This document shows positions 33,810-47,400 of a stretch of 64,000 nt of DNA, in pieces. Source of the stretch: Trichuris trichiura (Eukaryota; Nematoda; Enoplea; Trichinellida; Trichuridae); assembly GCA_037903355.1 (NCBI GenBank), contig JBAJFE010000061.1:1-64000 (forward strand), given 5' to 3'. Position 1 is the stretch's first letter. Each line of letters opens with the position of its first letter. The notes beneath the pieces are model-generated. The model saw only the letters and a program-made list of their open reading frames with translations. It searched no databases and was not told the DNA's origin. A program made the position numbers and the translations under genes.

Positions 33810-36800
33810 CTACGCGCGTGCCATGGAGCGTAGTAGAGGTGAGAATTTCATTTTCAGCATATGTCGGAGTCGGGCTAGTAGGGACAATCCACTTTTTGCC
33901 TCTCTACTTGATTCGGCGTTCTTTTGGCTTGACGGCAGTGGTTTATCGGCTGGTTGCGTTTTGCTTAATTCCCACGAATAGATTTTGTTCAGGCTAAAGC
34001 CTAAAAATCCTGCCACAACCATCAGGCCACCAGATACTCCGAAAGCTGCGTTGTAGTTACCATAAATTTCGTACAGGTAACCTAAAAGGACATTTTGCAG
34101 CGTTGAGATTATAAACAAAAGAATCACTTTCTTTCTTGACATCACTTTCATATGTGACTTTGAGCCTACGCAAGTTTTTCACCCACCGTAGTCTTGGGAA
34201 TGCTGCTCATGTCATAGGATACAGAGCTACATCAGTGATAGCAGCAGAATTCATCCTTGACGTTGTAAACGTTTCCATTCTTGTACGATTGGGCTTTTAC
34301 CTTATCATTTCGTTCCTACTGCCTTAGGCCTGTTCAGGGTTGAGGTTGATTCTTAGAAAAAGCGGCTATCCATACAACTCAGTACTGAATGGCGTTCGAA
34401 TTGTTCCTAGTTTCGCCTACAGCGTGCAAAACGTTGCCACGGGTATACTGCAGTAGTTTTCGAATGCACTAACAGCGAGTGATACCACAACCTTCAACTT
34501 TTGATCCAATTTGAACATATATATATATATATATAACTGCATGACTAAAGAAATTCTACAGAAGCGGACATACACTCACTGAATTTAAAAAACGCATCTG
34601 CATATTTAGTCACTTTGAAGACGTTAATAAAAACGGCAAAACATTGCACTTACCAGCTAAAGGTTGACCTCCAAGGCAGGCAAAACCCATACACATCATA
34701 ATACTTCCCAGCGCGATAGTCAGATTTTTCATGCCAACGAACTTAAGAAGAGCTACTGATCGTTGAGAAATAAGAGACGCTGAAAGGTAGCGGAAAGTTA
34801 TTTTAGATATGCAAATGTGGCAACTGTATCACCTATTCCTGCACCAAAGAAGACGCAGTATACAACCAGTTCCGGATAATAATTCAAATAAGGAAGCACC
34901 ACGGTTGATGTGCCGGCAACAAGATTAGCGCAGTTGATCATCTGCATTGCGTCAACTCCTGGGCGATCGACCAGCCAACCCCAAAGTATCCGGCTAATCG
35001 TATTCACTATGCCAATAATTGAAACAAGAAAAGAGGCCATTTCCGCCGAGCTACCAAGCATTTCGGCTTGCGACGGCAGGTACAAAAAGGGAACGAAAAA
35101 TCCAATAGTCGACAATACATAGCATAACGTAAATAGTGAGTACGTAGGACTGGCAAACAATCTTATGCTGAACGTATCTCTTAAGACATTGCGCAGTACC
35201 ACGGAAAAGCATTTTCTTTTCCTCTGTATTATTCTTGGAATGGACTCGGCCATTCTATCCATAAGAAAGGTTCCTTTTATTGACTGTCTGCTTGTTGAAT
35301 CGGGAATAGCACCCTCGTAAAGGGAGTCAAAACGATTCATAGGTCGATTGAGCGTCACTATACTTGCATAACTAAGTTTTCTGAGCTCTTGTTCATCAGG
35401 CAATTTCGTTCTTTCCAGATCCTGTAAACACATTGCGTTGCGAAACTCCCAGAATTCAACCCATACTTAAGACGTAGCAACTGAACTAGACTAACCAAAA
35501 TGAAGAGTGCAAACAAGTTCTTACAACATTCAACGACAGCTGTCTTCCAGTGAACCGATTAACAGGGGCTGTTGTAACAGACAATGCTCTTTGCATGTTT
35601 CGATGAAGTACAGGGCTTACATGACCATTCTTGGCTACTGTTTTATAGTCCCTCTCTTTTAACGAGGAATCAGAAGCTTCAGTGGATTCCAGTTGCTCTC
35701 GACTTTTGCCCTCTTCGATGCTTTCAGTGTTCTGATTAAATTCGGCAGTCAAAATCGTGGACAGTCTCCTTTCCACTTCGATCAGTTGCTTTCTTGTTGG
35801 CGTTAAGCTGCGGTAAAGCGCGGCAAAGACCAAATTATGTAACTGAATGCCAGCGATCAGGAGCATCACCTGTCTCCAATGATAGTATTCGGTTAGAAGG
35901 GTGATGACAGGTGGCATAATGAACGTTCCAGCACCGGCGCCGCATAAGGATATTGCTGTAGCCAGACCGCGCTTCGACTCGAAATATTGACTTACAGTGC
36001 TTAAGCCACAAAGGAAAATGGCACCCATGCCGGTGCCTGAAACAACAAGCTAGTTCAATCGCGTCAAACAAGATTATGTCAATTCGATTTTCAACTAATT
36101 TTGCCAAAAATTCATGTGCATTTCTATATCCTGGGATTATATAGCATACGTAAGGCTTCTTTTACTCTGCGCCAGAAAAATGGCTTCTTCGGGACAAAAT
36201 ATATCGATTAGTTACAGCGAATGATGCTCTAGTACAGCAAACGCTTTCGTAATAAATGGTTTCTGAAAGAATAAAACCCCGCCCGGATTTGTTGGATTCC
36301 TATAGCGGAATCAAATTAAGACATTGCAACGTGCAAAGCTTACCAGCTAAAACGCCATAGGTGAAGTACAGATAAGTTATGGATGTGGCAAATGTGCTCA
36401 GGAAAAATCCTGTAGCGCAAAGAAGCGCCCCGCCAAGTGCTACAAAGCGACATCCAAAAGCGTTAACCAGGGCACCAGAGAATGGTCCTTAAAATAAGCT
36501 TGATTAAATTTGAATTCCTTTTCTAAGAAAGGCACTTCTTTCGTGTGCAGTGTGGCAACACTTGGCTCTTCAACATAGCCTCGCACCTTCCTTATTCAGT
36601 TTACACTTAGCTAACACTGACTAAATGGATAAAACGACTCATCGATCTTCAGTTATGAAAGCAGTTCAACTTCAAGTCCAAGAATGCTTTTTGTTATTAC
36701 TAATACATTCTTACTATGCTTTAGCATCGTCAGTTATTGAAAATTCATTTCCTCGAAGCATATGAGCAGACCAACTACACATGCTAAACGCTATCAGTGA

Positions 36801-37156
36801 CTAACGCTACGCACTTTCTTACCAGCGAAATAGTAAAATGAACTCTGCAATGAAAATATTAAAGAGACCGCGGATGGCGTGGATGAGAAATGGTCAGTCA
36901 ATATCGGCAATAGCGCTTGTCCAGCACTGAGCTCAATTCCGTCAAGTATAAGCAGGTTGGCAAACAAGGCTGCAACAATCACCCAGCCCCATCCTCCATC
37001 CGGAGGCGTTATAAGAGCGTCTGCTATCAATTCCTCGTCACGAAGCGTACACCTCTCATCATTTAAGGCAGGTTTCTTATCTGTCTTGTTGCTGTCACTG
37101 ATCGTTAAATCATTTGCATCAGAAACATCGTCTTCGCAAGGTGCCATTGCTGTCAA
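33810..37156 (-). CDS. SLC16/monocarboxylate-transporter-like protein, six exons, complete
   Basis: Exons on the minus strand: 37156-36823, 36487-36344, 36036-35525, 35421-34833, 34779-34654, 34081-33810. All junctions are GT-AG with matching phases, giving 658 aa. Residues 52-60 read PDGGWGWVI, the signature that opens the first membrane helix of the MCT family in the major facilitator superfamily. Exons 1-3 hold the first six expected helices, including GMGAIF, YFESKRGLATAI and GAGAGTF. A long polar loop follows (about 225-390), and exons 4-6 hold the second six (from LFTLCYVLSTIGFF to GLMVVAGFLGFSL). Expected role: moving monocarboxylates or related small solutes across the plasma membrane; the exact substrate cannot be read from sequence. 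The start at 37156 has an alternative Met at codon 4. The exon 4 donor (GTGATA) is weak but needed for the frame. No cysteine-rich or PDZ-like tail is obvious. Confidence 0.92.
34517..34535. repeat. (AT)n microsatellite in transporter intron
   Basis: About nine and a half AT units within the last intron of the transporter gene. Confidence 0.95.
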
Positions 37157-37344
37157 AAAATACGGAGCTCTTTTCCACGAGTCATTTGCATCTCACAAAA
37201 TTGCACAAGTGGCACGTGGATCGACAACGCCAACAAGTCATCACAAAACTTGTTTACATGAACAGACGATTTGATCGGTGCGTTACTAGGGCTGTTACAC
37301 AAATCAGTTGTCGTCAGCGGGCAAGCAAAATCAACTTATTTCAG

Positions 37345-37412
37345 GAAAGCTCGCGAAGATTAATTTAACTGAAACCTTGAAAGCTCGCGAAGATTAATTT
37401 AACTGAAACCTT
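37345..37412 (+). repeat. 34-bp perfect tandem duplication upstream of the transporter
   Basis: Two identical 34-bp units (starting GAAAGCTCGCGAAGATTAAT) at 37345-37378 and 37379-37412. They lie about 190 bp upstream of the transporter start codon, so they may sit in its promoter or 5' leader. Confidence 0.9.
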
Positions 37413-40400
37413 GACTTTCACGAAAAATGTGAACGCACCCTCGTAATGATATCTTAAAAAATTACTCGTTTCCGTGCGTGAAAAGTAACACCCATTAGAT
37501 GAAATGGTTTTTGCGGAATTGAGAACTGGTCTACCGGCAAAGTTCTTTTGTCCTAATTATGTCAACTGCCCCGTCGTGTACACTTTCTTTCCCGTGATTC
37601 TTTCTTCGCGCACTGGTGCAACTATTTCAAAGATTATACCATTCACGTTGCCGTATGATTTTACGTTAAACAGTGCTTTGATATCACCGCAAAAAAACAC
37701 TCACAAATCTAAAATTAGCGAAATGTACAACCGCTTCAACTTGTGGAAACGCCTTCGTTAACTTTGTTGCCCCTGTCATTGAGACAGTAAGGTAGTTCAG
37801 CGTAACCAAGCTGCATTTACCCTATGGACCTCAAAATTTAGCACTTTAAACATCTAAGCAGGTTTGAAGATGGTCGCTGAACGAAACACTAAGAATAATC
37901 AACAAGAATGAAGAAGTTTCAAACTATTATTAGCGTAAACCTAATATTGATCTATTTAAGCTGAATGAAGGTTAGCTGGTCAGAAGTGGCGACGAAGAAT
38001 TGTAATGGCTCTGGCAACAGCACTATGCTGTGCCATTTCGAAATCTCATTGCATTCAAGGTCAACCTATTATGAAAGTTGACGAGGAAATTTCACTTAGC
38101 AAAGAGCGCTGATCCGACTAGAGACAAAACTTGTGTCAAAATCACGTGAAATTTTGTAAAACGCCATTTGCACTAGAACAAAAGCGGATTCTTCCCCGTA
38201 AACAGGATACGCAAACGTCACAGTTGGAAACGGATATTTTATTCTTTAGCTATTATTTGAATGACACATTTCAACCACGTTATGAACGAGTTTGCAAAAT
38301 GTAACGTTGCGCACCGATAGTGCCTTTCGCAATGAATGGGGAAATTTCAAGGACTTTTTATGAAACCGTCTACTAGCTAAAGCTTTAATTGTATTACAAA
38401 AGCACGGCCAACTGGTCCTTTAGCAACTTGCTAACATAAAAGCAATTGCAAAGGTCATAATAAAGTGCACCGCTTTCAGTAATATGAAACTGCTCTAGTA
38501 CAGCTTTCGCCGCCCAGCTGGAGCCTTAACAAATAAAAGCGGTATGTATTTATAGTATTGAGGAAGGTATAACCAGGGATACGTGTCAACTTTCTAAACA
38601 GAAATTGCTAACGACCCACTAACCTTCGAAATAATAGAATTTCTGAGATCTCACTGATGAGGACTACGCGGCAGCAGCAAATAATGATAGATACGTAAAA
38701 GAATGGGCCTAAACTTCACCTGCCAATCAGAGTGAAGGGCCACCGGAAATGATTTACAGAATCAATCACTCAAATGTCTCAGCTGATAATGCAGACTGAA
38801 GGTAGCACGGCCTATTGTGACAGGCGGTTCCGCCACGTTTACTCAACAATTAATAAAATTGCCTGTGCATTTTATGTGCAAACAGCACTCAAATCACCGT
38901 CTCTTCAATGCATTTTCGTGTCACGTTTTCGTGCGCAATCAACGATCATAATAAAACAGAATAAACATTTTCATAAAAACAATGAACTTGTGCTGTTTCG
39001 CTACCGAAGAACTGATACACAATCACGGAGACCCCTGTCGAAAATATATGGAAACGACTGGACCGGAAAGTGGCTTAATCAAACTCGCCTTAGCGGACAA
39101 ACGGTTCAGTAATATAAAGAAAATTGCTTAGCACAGAATGGCTTGAGGTTCGTACCTTCTCACCATGCTGCGCTAATTAGTTTTCTTTGCTTTCCCGTGA
39201 AGACGGGATGACTGTGAACTCGAAACCTGCAGATAATGGAAATCGTCTTATAACAGTCCAAGCTGCCAGTAAGATATAAGGTATAAGTACGGAGGACAAA
39301 AATAATGATAAGCAAAGCAGATCAGCAAGCTGCCATTAGCACTGCGCACAGGTCGTTGTTGCAGCAATGTCAAGTCTAGAGGCAAAAGCGCCCCAGGATA
39401 GGTGCCATACTAACTACTGACGTGACAGACTTCGTAAAAAGTGACGTCACTATTCTCCCTGGGACAAACGGTTCTCAGTCAAACATTCAAATTCAATTCA
39501 GGTATAACGCAGGTCTATTGTACGGCCATTTACTGTGTAACAACGCATGAAAACTCTCTATTCCGTTACAAGAACGTCAACCAGATTAAACACTGTAGGG
39601 GCAGAACAGGTTGGACTTTACCTGGACAAGTCAAACATGATTCTCGCGCTTTTAAATACATTAATATTCAGCATATTATACCAGTATATTCCGCAGACTG
39701 TTTCTCCTTAATTTCAAACGTTCCCTACGTGAAAGCATAAATGTTCGAGCTACGAGTCAACCTATGCGCTAATGTTTTCCATAATGAAACCGCTCCTATG
39801 TTTTAAAACAGTCATATACATTTACAAACGCAAAGCAAAGATATAACACCAGACATGTTTCCCACTTTTCAAGAAAGAATGCTCAAGCGGACAGATTCAC
39901 TATTCAGCACTGAACGATTGTAATTATGTCGACGAAAATGGATGAAATAGTTTTGGTAAGTCCTTTTACATTTCCTCAAAACATGTGAGCAGAAATCTGA
40001 AGCACGTCTTAAGGTTTAACTTAGTTCTTTGCCTACATTTTTACTGTACGCAGCTATAGATGAAATTGCTCATTAAATCTCTACCAGAGCAAATTTCGTT
40101 GACATTTTCGAAAGAGCGCCAGAATTTTCAGGTAAACACACATCTTCCAATGACGCAAACCAATACAACACGAAAACACGAGTAAACAGCACGTGAAGAA
40201 AGCTTAAGTTGCACTTGGTTGCATTCGTGTGGAGTTGTCAAAAATCCATTTTAAAAATTGGTTTAAGTAGGTAAATAAAAAAGACCGTTAACAATTTTCG
40301 CTGCGATACATGAGACATTGAAAAACATAATGGGCAGATTGACACCTCGCGGAGAATCGAAAACGAGAAATAACGGGCGCGGTGAAACATTCATGGCTGT

Positions 40401-41177
40401 TGGGTTTTTAGAAGCCAAACAGTCATTTAAAACATGTTCAACTCTTGATAGGCAGTTATCGCTTCACAGCTATTTGAAGTTCTTTGGGCAGAAAGATTTT
40501 TAGGGCTCAGAAAATGAGGCTATCCAATGTTAAACAAGCGAGTCCCTCATGAACGCAAATTTATTTTATATGCAAGTCAAACAAGTCTTCAAATGGGTTG
40601 ACTAAACTACTATAAAGTAGTGGCAAGCTTAGTAAAAGTTTCACATAAGACTGTGAACACTTACAACTAAGGTTTATTGGAACTCCTTAAATGTTACTGT
40701 TACTTATTATTGCCTTTATGGCAACTGTCACCTGCGACACTGTCATCCCTGATAATGTAAAGATCACTCCAGGTATGATTATTATGTATTTATGAAATAC
40801 GAGGTAGGGAAAATTCGTGTTTACGACTTCACCTCACTGCTTATGGACGACATTTTTTTAAGTATAAAGTTAGCCTATGCTGAGACGAAAAGGCAGTCAT
40901 ATAGAGAGAAATAAACGAAGCATTTCACTTTTTTCTTCGTCAGTTAAGCAGGAACCTATTTAAACTAATTAGCGCTCCTAATAAACAGCATTCTCACATT
41001 AATGATCGCTTATATTAAACAACAAATCAAAGCAATCATGCTTAGATTCAAACATTAATAAGAGACGCCCTACTGACTGCTTAACTAACATTATATTCAA
41101 AAGTAGCGGGTCGGTTTCAGGGAATAAACTTTACGTGAGCAACACAGCCAAAGAATAAAGAAGACAAAGCCAAAAAC

Positions 41178-41708
41178 ATGCATGGACAAATAAACAGGAA
41201 TCCTACATATAAGGAAGGGATTTTCTTGGCTTTCCATTTAGTTCTACGCAAAATTAGAAACAATCTTTATGTCATAGGCATTAGCTTGCTGCGTCCAAGT
41301 CGATATCATCGGTTGTACAACAATCCGCCGAATGCGTACGTTAACAGCCCCAATCAATTTCACGGAGGCGGACGGCTAAGTGGGCGAACGCTTCCGTACA
41401 GGTATATCAGCCTAATATACTTTTTAAAATCGAACTTTACGGATAAATATACAGACAAAGTCACGGAAATCGTTATCCGTTCATGCTCCTTGAAAACCGC
41501 GGTCCGAATTACGGTTGGCCAATCAATCGCTACGAAACGCAGTATCCATATTAGTACTATTAATAATTCACGATCAATAAGCACTGAAAGTTTTGAACAG
41601 CGACCAGGAAAGACAACGACAAGAACAATCCGCTACCTTAAAATTTATGCATGGTTAATTTACCCATTTATGGTAGTTTTCATTATGTTGGGGAAATGCT
41701 GGAAATAG
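41178..41708 (+). CDS. Orphan open frame, 176 codons
   Basis: The longest unexplained single open frame in the gene-poor stretch. The predicted product is basic and has a possible hydrophobic segment near its C-terminus (AWLIYPFMVVFIMLG). No domain is recognised, and I see no splice structure or promoter that supports it. It may be chance in AT-rich sequence. It is listed because of its length only. Confidence 0.15.
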   Translation: MHGQINRNPTYKEGIFLAFHLVLRKIRNNLYVIGISLLRPSRYHRLYNNPPNAYVNSPNQFHGGGRLSGRTLPYRYISLIYFLKSNFTDKYTDKVTEIVIRSCSLKTAVRITVGQSIATKRSIHISTINNSRSISTESFEQRPGKTTTRTIRYLKIYAWLIYPFMVVFIMLGKCWK

Positions 41709-44073
41709 TGGTTTGAAGGGGACAAAATCTTTACGCACATTTCAGCCAACTTGAAGCACTTCTTTTACAGTTACGTTGCTCGACAATGTTTTTTTTTGCA
41801 AGGAAGTCAGTAAAAATGGTTTTCAAAATCCTATTTTGCAGCAACGCTTTCTTTCGGGCGTTTTTACACCCGAACAATTGGCACAGTCTATAAATGGAAA
41901 CACGAATAAGAGGTGAGATAACAAATATGACTGAAAAAGAAAATAGTTTCATGTGCGTACTAAACTTTCACTCTTTACCGTTGGAAGTGAACAGATTCTC
42001 TCGCTAGTCTAATAGCTGTAATTTAATATGCATATAAGAAAGCTTTGTTTCGCATTATGCACACACTTTGGTCAACTGAACTGGCGTTATTCCTTGATAC
42101 TTAACCGTATCAATTACTTGAGTCATTTACGAAAATAGCCACCATTTGGTAAGTGTTGTAATATATATTTACGCATCAATGTCATATTAGTGTAAGCGTT
42201 AGCGTTTGGGAAAGTTTTTACTCTCGAATGGTACGTACTTGTCTACTCCGCATTATCGAAAAGTAAGTTAATAGTTTAGGCCGGTGTTCCGCAAGAAATT
42301 ATGACTTCAACCCTGTGGTCGAAGGGTGGAACAAATTTATTCAGCCTGCAATTACTCAACACTGAAAAATAATACATCAACATCTTATGCGCGCGAACAC
42401 GGGTACAAATTTTTTAAAAATGGCGGCTCGATTAAGAGGCACCGAGAAAGCTTTGAAACAATAAAGAAAGTGAACACTGCTGCAGCAAACAATCATTCAC
42501 TGTGGGATGCAAACCAAAAAATACAGATCACGTAAAGAAAATGAAGAACCACACTTGTAACTTTATAAAAGTTCAAAAAATTATCCTCGACGTGTATGGC
42601 TACTGACCCGATAAACTTAACAACTTAAGAAAAAGTTTCCGTTTGAAACCGCAGCTCACCCCAATCATAACTAACACAAACTTTCAACGCATTAAGACGC
42701 TAATGCTCTTAAACGTAATTACCAAGATTGAACTGTATACCGCAAACCTGGGAACACAATAATTCAAAGTTGAACAGAACAACATGATAATAAAGTATGC
42801 CTACTGAACCGTCGTTTTCTTTACAAACGATAGAATTCTTCACTATTATGCGGTGCGCGTAGAATTTGTGTTCAACAGAAATTTTCGCTGTTTCACCCTT
42901 GGAGGGCTGGCTATACGTTGTAGCTTAAAGGTATAGGCCATAAGTTTGAACAACAATAGATTTTGCTGATACTTTTAAATCAGTTCAAAATATTAGGCCT
43001 GAAACTGTCAAAAGTGCTCTGCTGATGTATCTTACAAACTGAACAGATTGAACGCATGGTCAACTTGGTCCTCTGCTTCTTATAGCCAATTCAGTAAAAT
43101 TCGCCTAACGAAATGCCGCATCAGCTTTTTCCCTTCATTGGATAAGCGAGACAACAGTCAGGGGGCAAATGGTGCATCCTTACTTGCGTCACATTGCAAG
43201 TATCATTGGTATGATGAACAAAGCAACAAGTTATCATCGCGAATAGGCTAATATTTTGCGCTTCCACTCAAACCAACCTCTGACATTCTCTACTACCACC
43301 ATTCACGATTAATCGAATTCAAAAACTGTTCACAAGCCCATAACTGACTAACTACAAGGAATTACTGGCACCGTCAGGAACATAATTACATGCTCGCTAA
43401 GGCAACCGCTTTGATTATTGGCACGTAGTAAGTTGCTACTAAAGAAATCGATATTTCAAATTTCTTAATTTAATTGCGACTGTTTTAACCGGCATTCCGG
43501 CGGGGATGGTAAATTTGTTAAAGCAACTACCAATACCGAATCCAGTATTTCCAATTAGGCGTTCCATCTAACGCGGTTTGAACTGTGGAACGTACGCAAA
43601 GTTATTAGTAGAAGGGCAAACTAAATCTACAAATAAAATAGTCGTGCAACAGATAAATCGATCAATCAGCAAACTAAACTTAATTTTTTCTAAATAGATT
43701 TTCCGTTGGCACGAAAGGCGCATGCTATTTTAGGAGATCTTCTTCCTACAGAAAGGGGATGCTAAAGGTTCAAGAAATCTTAATCACTGCGCTGCGGAAA
43801 GTTAAGGCGTTGTACAATGCGCTTTTCAATGTACGTTCAACAACAGGTTGAAAAACCTTGCCTTCACTTTATAAATGAAGCTGCGGTCGTCAAAATTAGG
43901 TACGCGCTTTGGCTTACACATTTCTATCAAATTAAAGGCAAAAACTTCATCAATTCTTAAAAGTAAATTTTAAGCTCTGACGCCGAATACCAAAGACGCT
44001 AATTGTCATTACAAACGGCTTCTCAATAGAAAACAGTTTCCAACCTTATAAGGGAAAATAAATTAAGAATTCA

Positions 44074-44469
44074 ATGTTAGACTTCCATCAATGTTCAATG
44101 GCACTAAAAAGCAGTACTGCAAGGAAATGCGATCGTAGCGACTGTCAGAACCCACTGCATTATTCTGCTTGCGCACTTCGTCAAAAGAGAATCTGGGTCG
44201 TTCAGTTTGTCGTTTCGGTGCGCGCTTGGCGTAGGTTTTTTAAAATTATCGTGCAAAGTCCATTACGGAAACATGACGAAAGAAATAGAAGCCTTCAGAA
44301 CTCTTTTATTTCCGTCGTCGGCGAAAGATTGCAAGGCACAGCCCTGTTCCGTACGATCTTTCATCGAAGCCTCGACTTGGTCTACTGGTGTAATGGGACA
44401 CTACTAAACCGTTTCTTCCGTGTGATAAACACCAGAGACGTCACGAAGTGCAAACTGTATCCTTACTGA
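44074..44469 (+). CDS. Orphan open frame, 131 codons
   Basis: A basic predicted product with several Cys and Arg residues and no recognisable domain. It overlaps a second, shorter frame at 44207-44407 on the same strand. Chance is the most likely explanation. Confidence 0.1.
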   Translation: MLDFHQCSMALKSSTARKCDRSDCQNPLHYSACALRQKRIWVVQFVVSVRAWRRFFKIIVQSPLRKHDERNRSLQNSFISVVGERLQGTALFRTIFHRSLDLVYWCNGTLLNRFFRVINTRDVTKCKLYPY

Positions 44470-47400
44470 CTTGGAAGTAAAGACATCAGTTAATCTCTCC
44501 GACAAAGCAGCTCATATATAATACAGCGACCGCGCCCGAAAGAAATCATTTAGTTTTGAACTAAGATAATGATAAACAAACAAGGCTAAAGTCTTTGTTT
44601 ACGAGGTATCAACTCAAACTTTCAGCGACAACAACGGTCAATTTCAACCTCGCCAATTATAGATAAGAGACTGCTAAGTGCAAACTGTTCGCTCATTCCG
44701 TTACTGCCACGTCCATCTGACGTCATCTAAGCAGCCGAGCAAATTTCTGTCGCCCTCATTCATGTGTACTGCAGGACGGAATCGTCAACGGAAGAAAGCA
44801 TTTCTTTTGGGCTAACCATACCATGACTCTGGCATGCTATCGATGGTAAGAAACTTCTCCCCCAACTTGCATGGATATCCAGATTAAATATCATAAATTA
44901 ATGTTGTGTTAAGATGACAAAACGGAAATTGACGTTAGATGCATTATTATAACTAATAGCTCCAGCAGAGATAAAAGATATTCGATGGCATCCTTTTCTA
45001 AGTGTTGCGTCCAAATCCTTGCGGAAAGGTGGCACGTATGGGAAACATTTTCGACGCTACGCCGAGCTTACTCTGTTTTGCCAGTTAGATATTTAAAGCC
45101 TAACCGAGGTGCGCGACGTAGCCTTACTTTTTCTAGTATGTTTGCAGCTAAAAGGAATGTGCGATTGCCAACATTTTTATCTCTTTGTTCTTCCCCATCA
45201 TTACTGGCTTACACAGCGCATTTATTCCTTAAAATAGAATGTGACCACTCTTTCATTGGCATTCATGTTCAGAGCTGAGAAAGAGATATGGCTTCCCTGA
45301 AACCTTCCCTTCTAAGCACAGGTTGATTTCCTTCGCAGAAAAGGAGGCCAGGACAATATTGAAAGTCTTGCTTTTACCTTTCGCTACCGTTGCCAACAAA
45401 GTACTCTTTTTAAAGAGCTCTAACATTGGTACTGTTTAAAACGAGGTTATCACTGTACACAATCGATCGATACGATGGCTAAATGGGAGCTATTGAAGAG
45501 CCAAAGGAAGGGATATACAAAATATAATATACTGGATCGCTCCTTATGCCTCACGAGGTTGAGCATCGCCAATCGACGGTATTCTCATCCTAGGTATAAA
45601 TGAAGTTTTGTGAAAGTCAGCGTCCGTACTTTGGCTACTCATGTGAACCAATGGATGCTACGCTCTCGACTTTTCTCGGTCTCCTACTTAGCACAACAGC
45701 AAACTGAAAACAAGGACAATTCAAAAGTAGCCCTTTAATTGATCATTAGCAGGCTAACATTACCGAGCTCATAAACTACAAATTCCAAACTTCTCCTGCT
45801 CTTCCATGAATCACTAATGCTACTGCTTTCCTAAGCAGAAAGAAATATTTTAAATCTGAATTCAGAATTAGTTTACTATCTTTTTACGAGATGTTATAGA
45901 CCTAAAACTGGAATTAAGCTCGACTAAAGTAGCAAGCTTATATCAAAATTGCTAATGAAGTACGCGTTCACTTGGAGATTCGCCATTTGCGCCCAGTTGA
46001 CAGCAAAAAACGTGGACAGTCTCAGATTAACTTAGCTATGAGCTTTCGAATACAATACTTCTTGACCGTCAAAACTGCGTCTCAATAACTCAGGTAATCA
46101 CCTGGAATTTATAATAAACTTTCTTCACTTCTATGTCGACTACTTTTCAACTGAACAATGCGCGCTACTTATAGAGCTTGTATTCCCTTTACGTCTTATT
46201 CGAAAATAGAAGACCTAATAAAGGCGTTTTAAAATTTCGTATGTTTGTTAAACCGTTTGTTTAGTACTTACACAACGACAAGCTTCCGAAGATTTTGCGA
46301 ACTGATGCGCTCCGTCGTCAACGTATTTGTAATCGTTGATAGCAGGACGCGTCAGTACCTGAGATCGCATAGCTAACAAGTGTATGAGAGTTCACGTCCC
46401 GTTGGGCGTTTCTAAAGTTGTACTAGAGACGCATTTGCTGAAGCACAACGTTTCAGAACAATTGCTTCTTTTATAAGGAATGAGCAAGTGATAGCAGAAC
46501 TTTTCACGGCACCCATCTGAATGCCGAAGTCGACTTTTGGGCTACAAAATGAATCAGAAGTGACATCACTGAAAAGCTGCTCATGCTGTCACTACGGGAC
46601 TAAATTTCTGAATGTCTTCACAAATAAACTAGTGGCAAGTAAGGTGAAAATCTTTCCTTGATAATCAAATTTGCACATGATATTTAGGCGTCTCCTTTTC
46701 AGTAGACCTAAATGGCAAATCTATCTCACTACTACTGCCTAAAGGCTACAGATAGAGGTTTTTGACAATAAAACTCATTTCGCAAAGTTCATACGATCAG
46801 AAAATCGACAGCACACAACCCTTCTTTATCGTACGGGTTCCGTGACGCACATTATTCTGAAGCTAATGATTAAAGTGGCAAGTTTGACTAATGCATTTTT
46901 GGGCATTCCAACAACTGAAAAAGGCTAAGGTATGCTACAGTCCATCCTTTACTTGAAAATATTTGCCGGACATTAAACAACTAAAGGACTAAATTACTTC
47001 GTGAGCTTCAAAATACGATCTGTTGGTGGTAAGCCTTTCGCTTTACTGTCTACAGTAACGAAATGATAAAAATAACCTGTTCTTAAATGCACACTACGTT
47101 AAATGGAAGAACTTTTTAATGATGCTTGATGCTTCGGTTCATGCAAGTTTATGAGGTTCCTCTTTATATCTTGCGTATCGGAAATCAGCTTCTCTGGATT
47201 TCGCGCATTAACGGATGCAGAGGTTTCCAGTAATTAAATCAGTTAGGAATGGATAAACACGAGGCAAACAGCTTCATAAGACTACACGTTGGTAGTGCCA
47301 CAAAAAAGGCAAATGAATAAGAAGCCAGCAATCATTACACTATAAGCCCTTGTAAAGGAAGCAATAAGCTTTTTTTAAAACTTAACTCTTTCAGCTGCTG

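Noticed and set aside
34910..35122. Open frames on the plus strand across the transporter exons, also 36879-37274
   Set aside because: Shadows of the coding strand of the SLC16-like gene.
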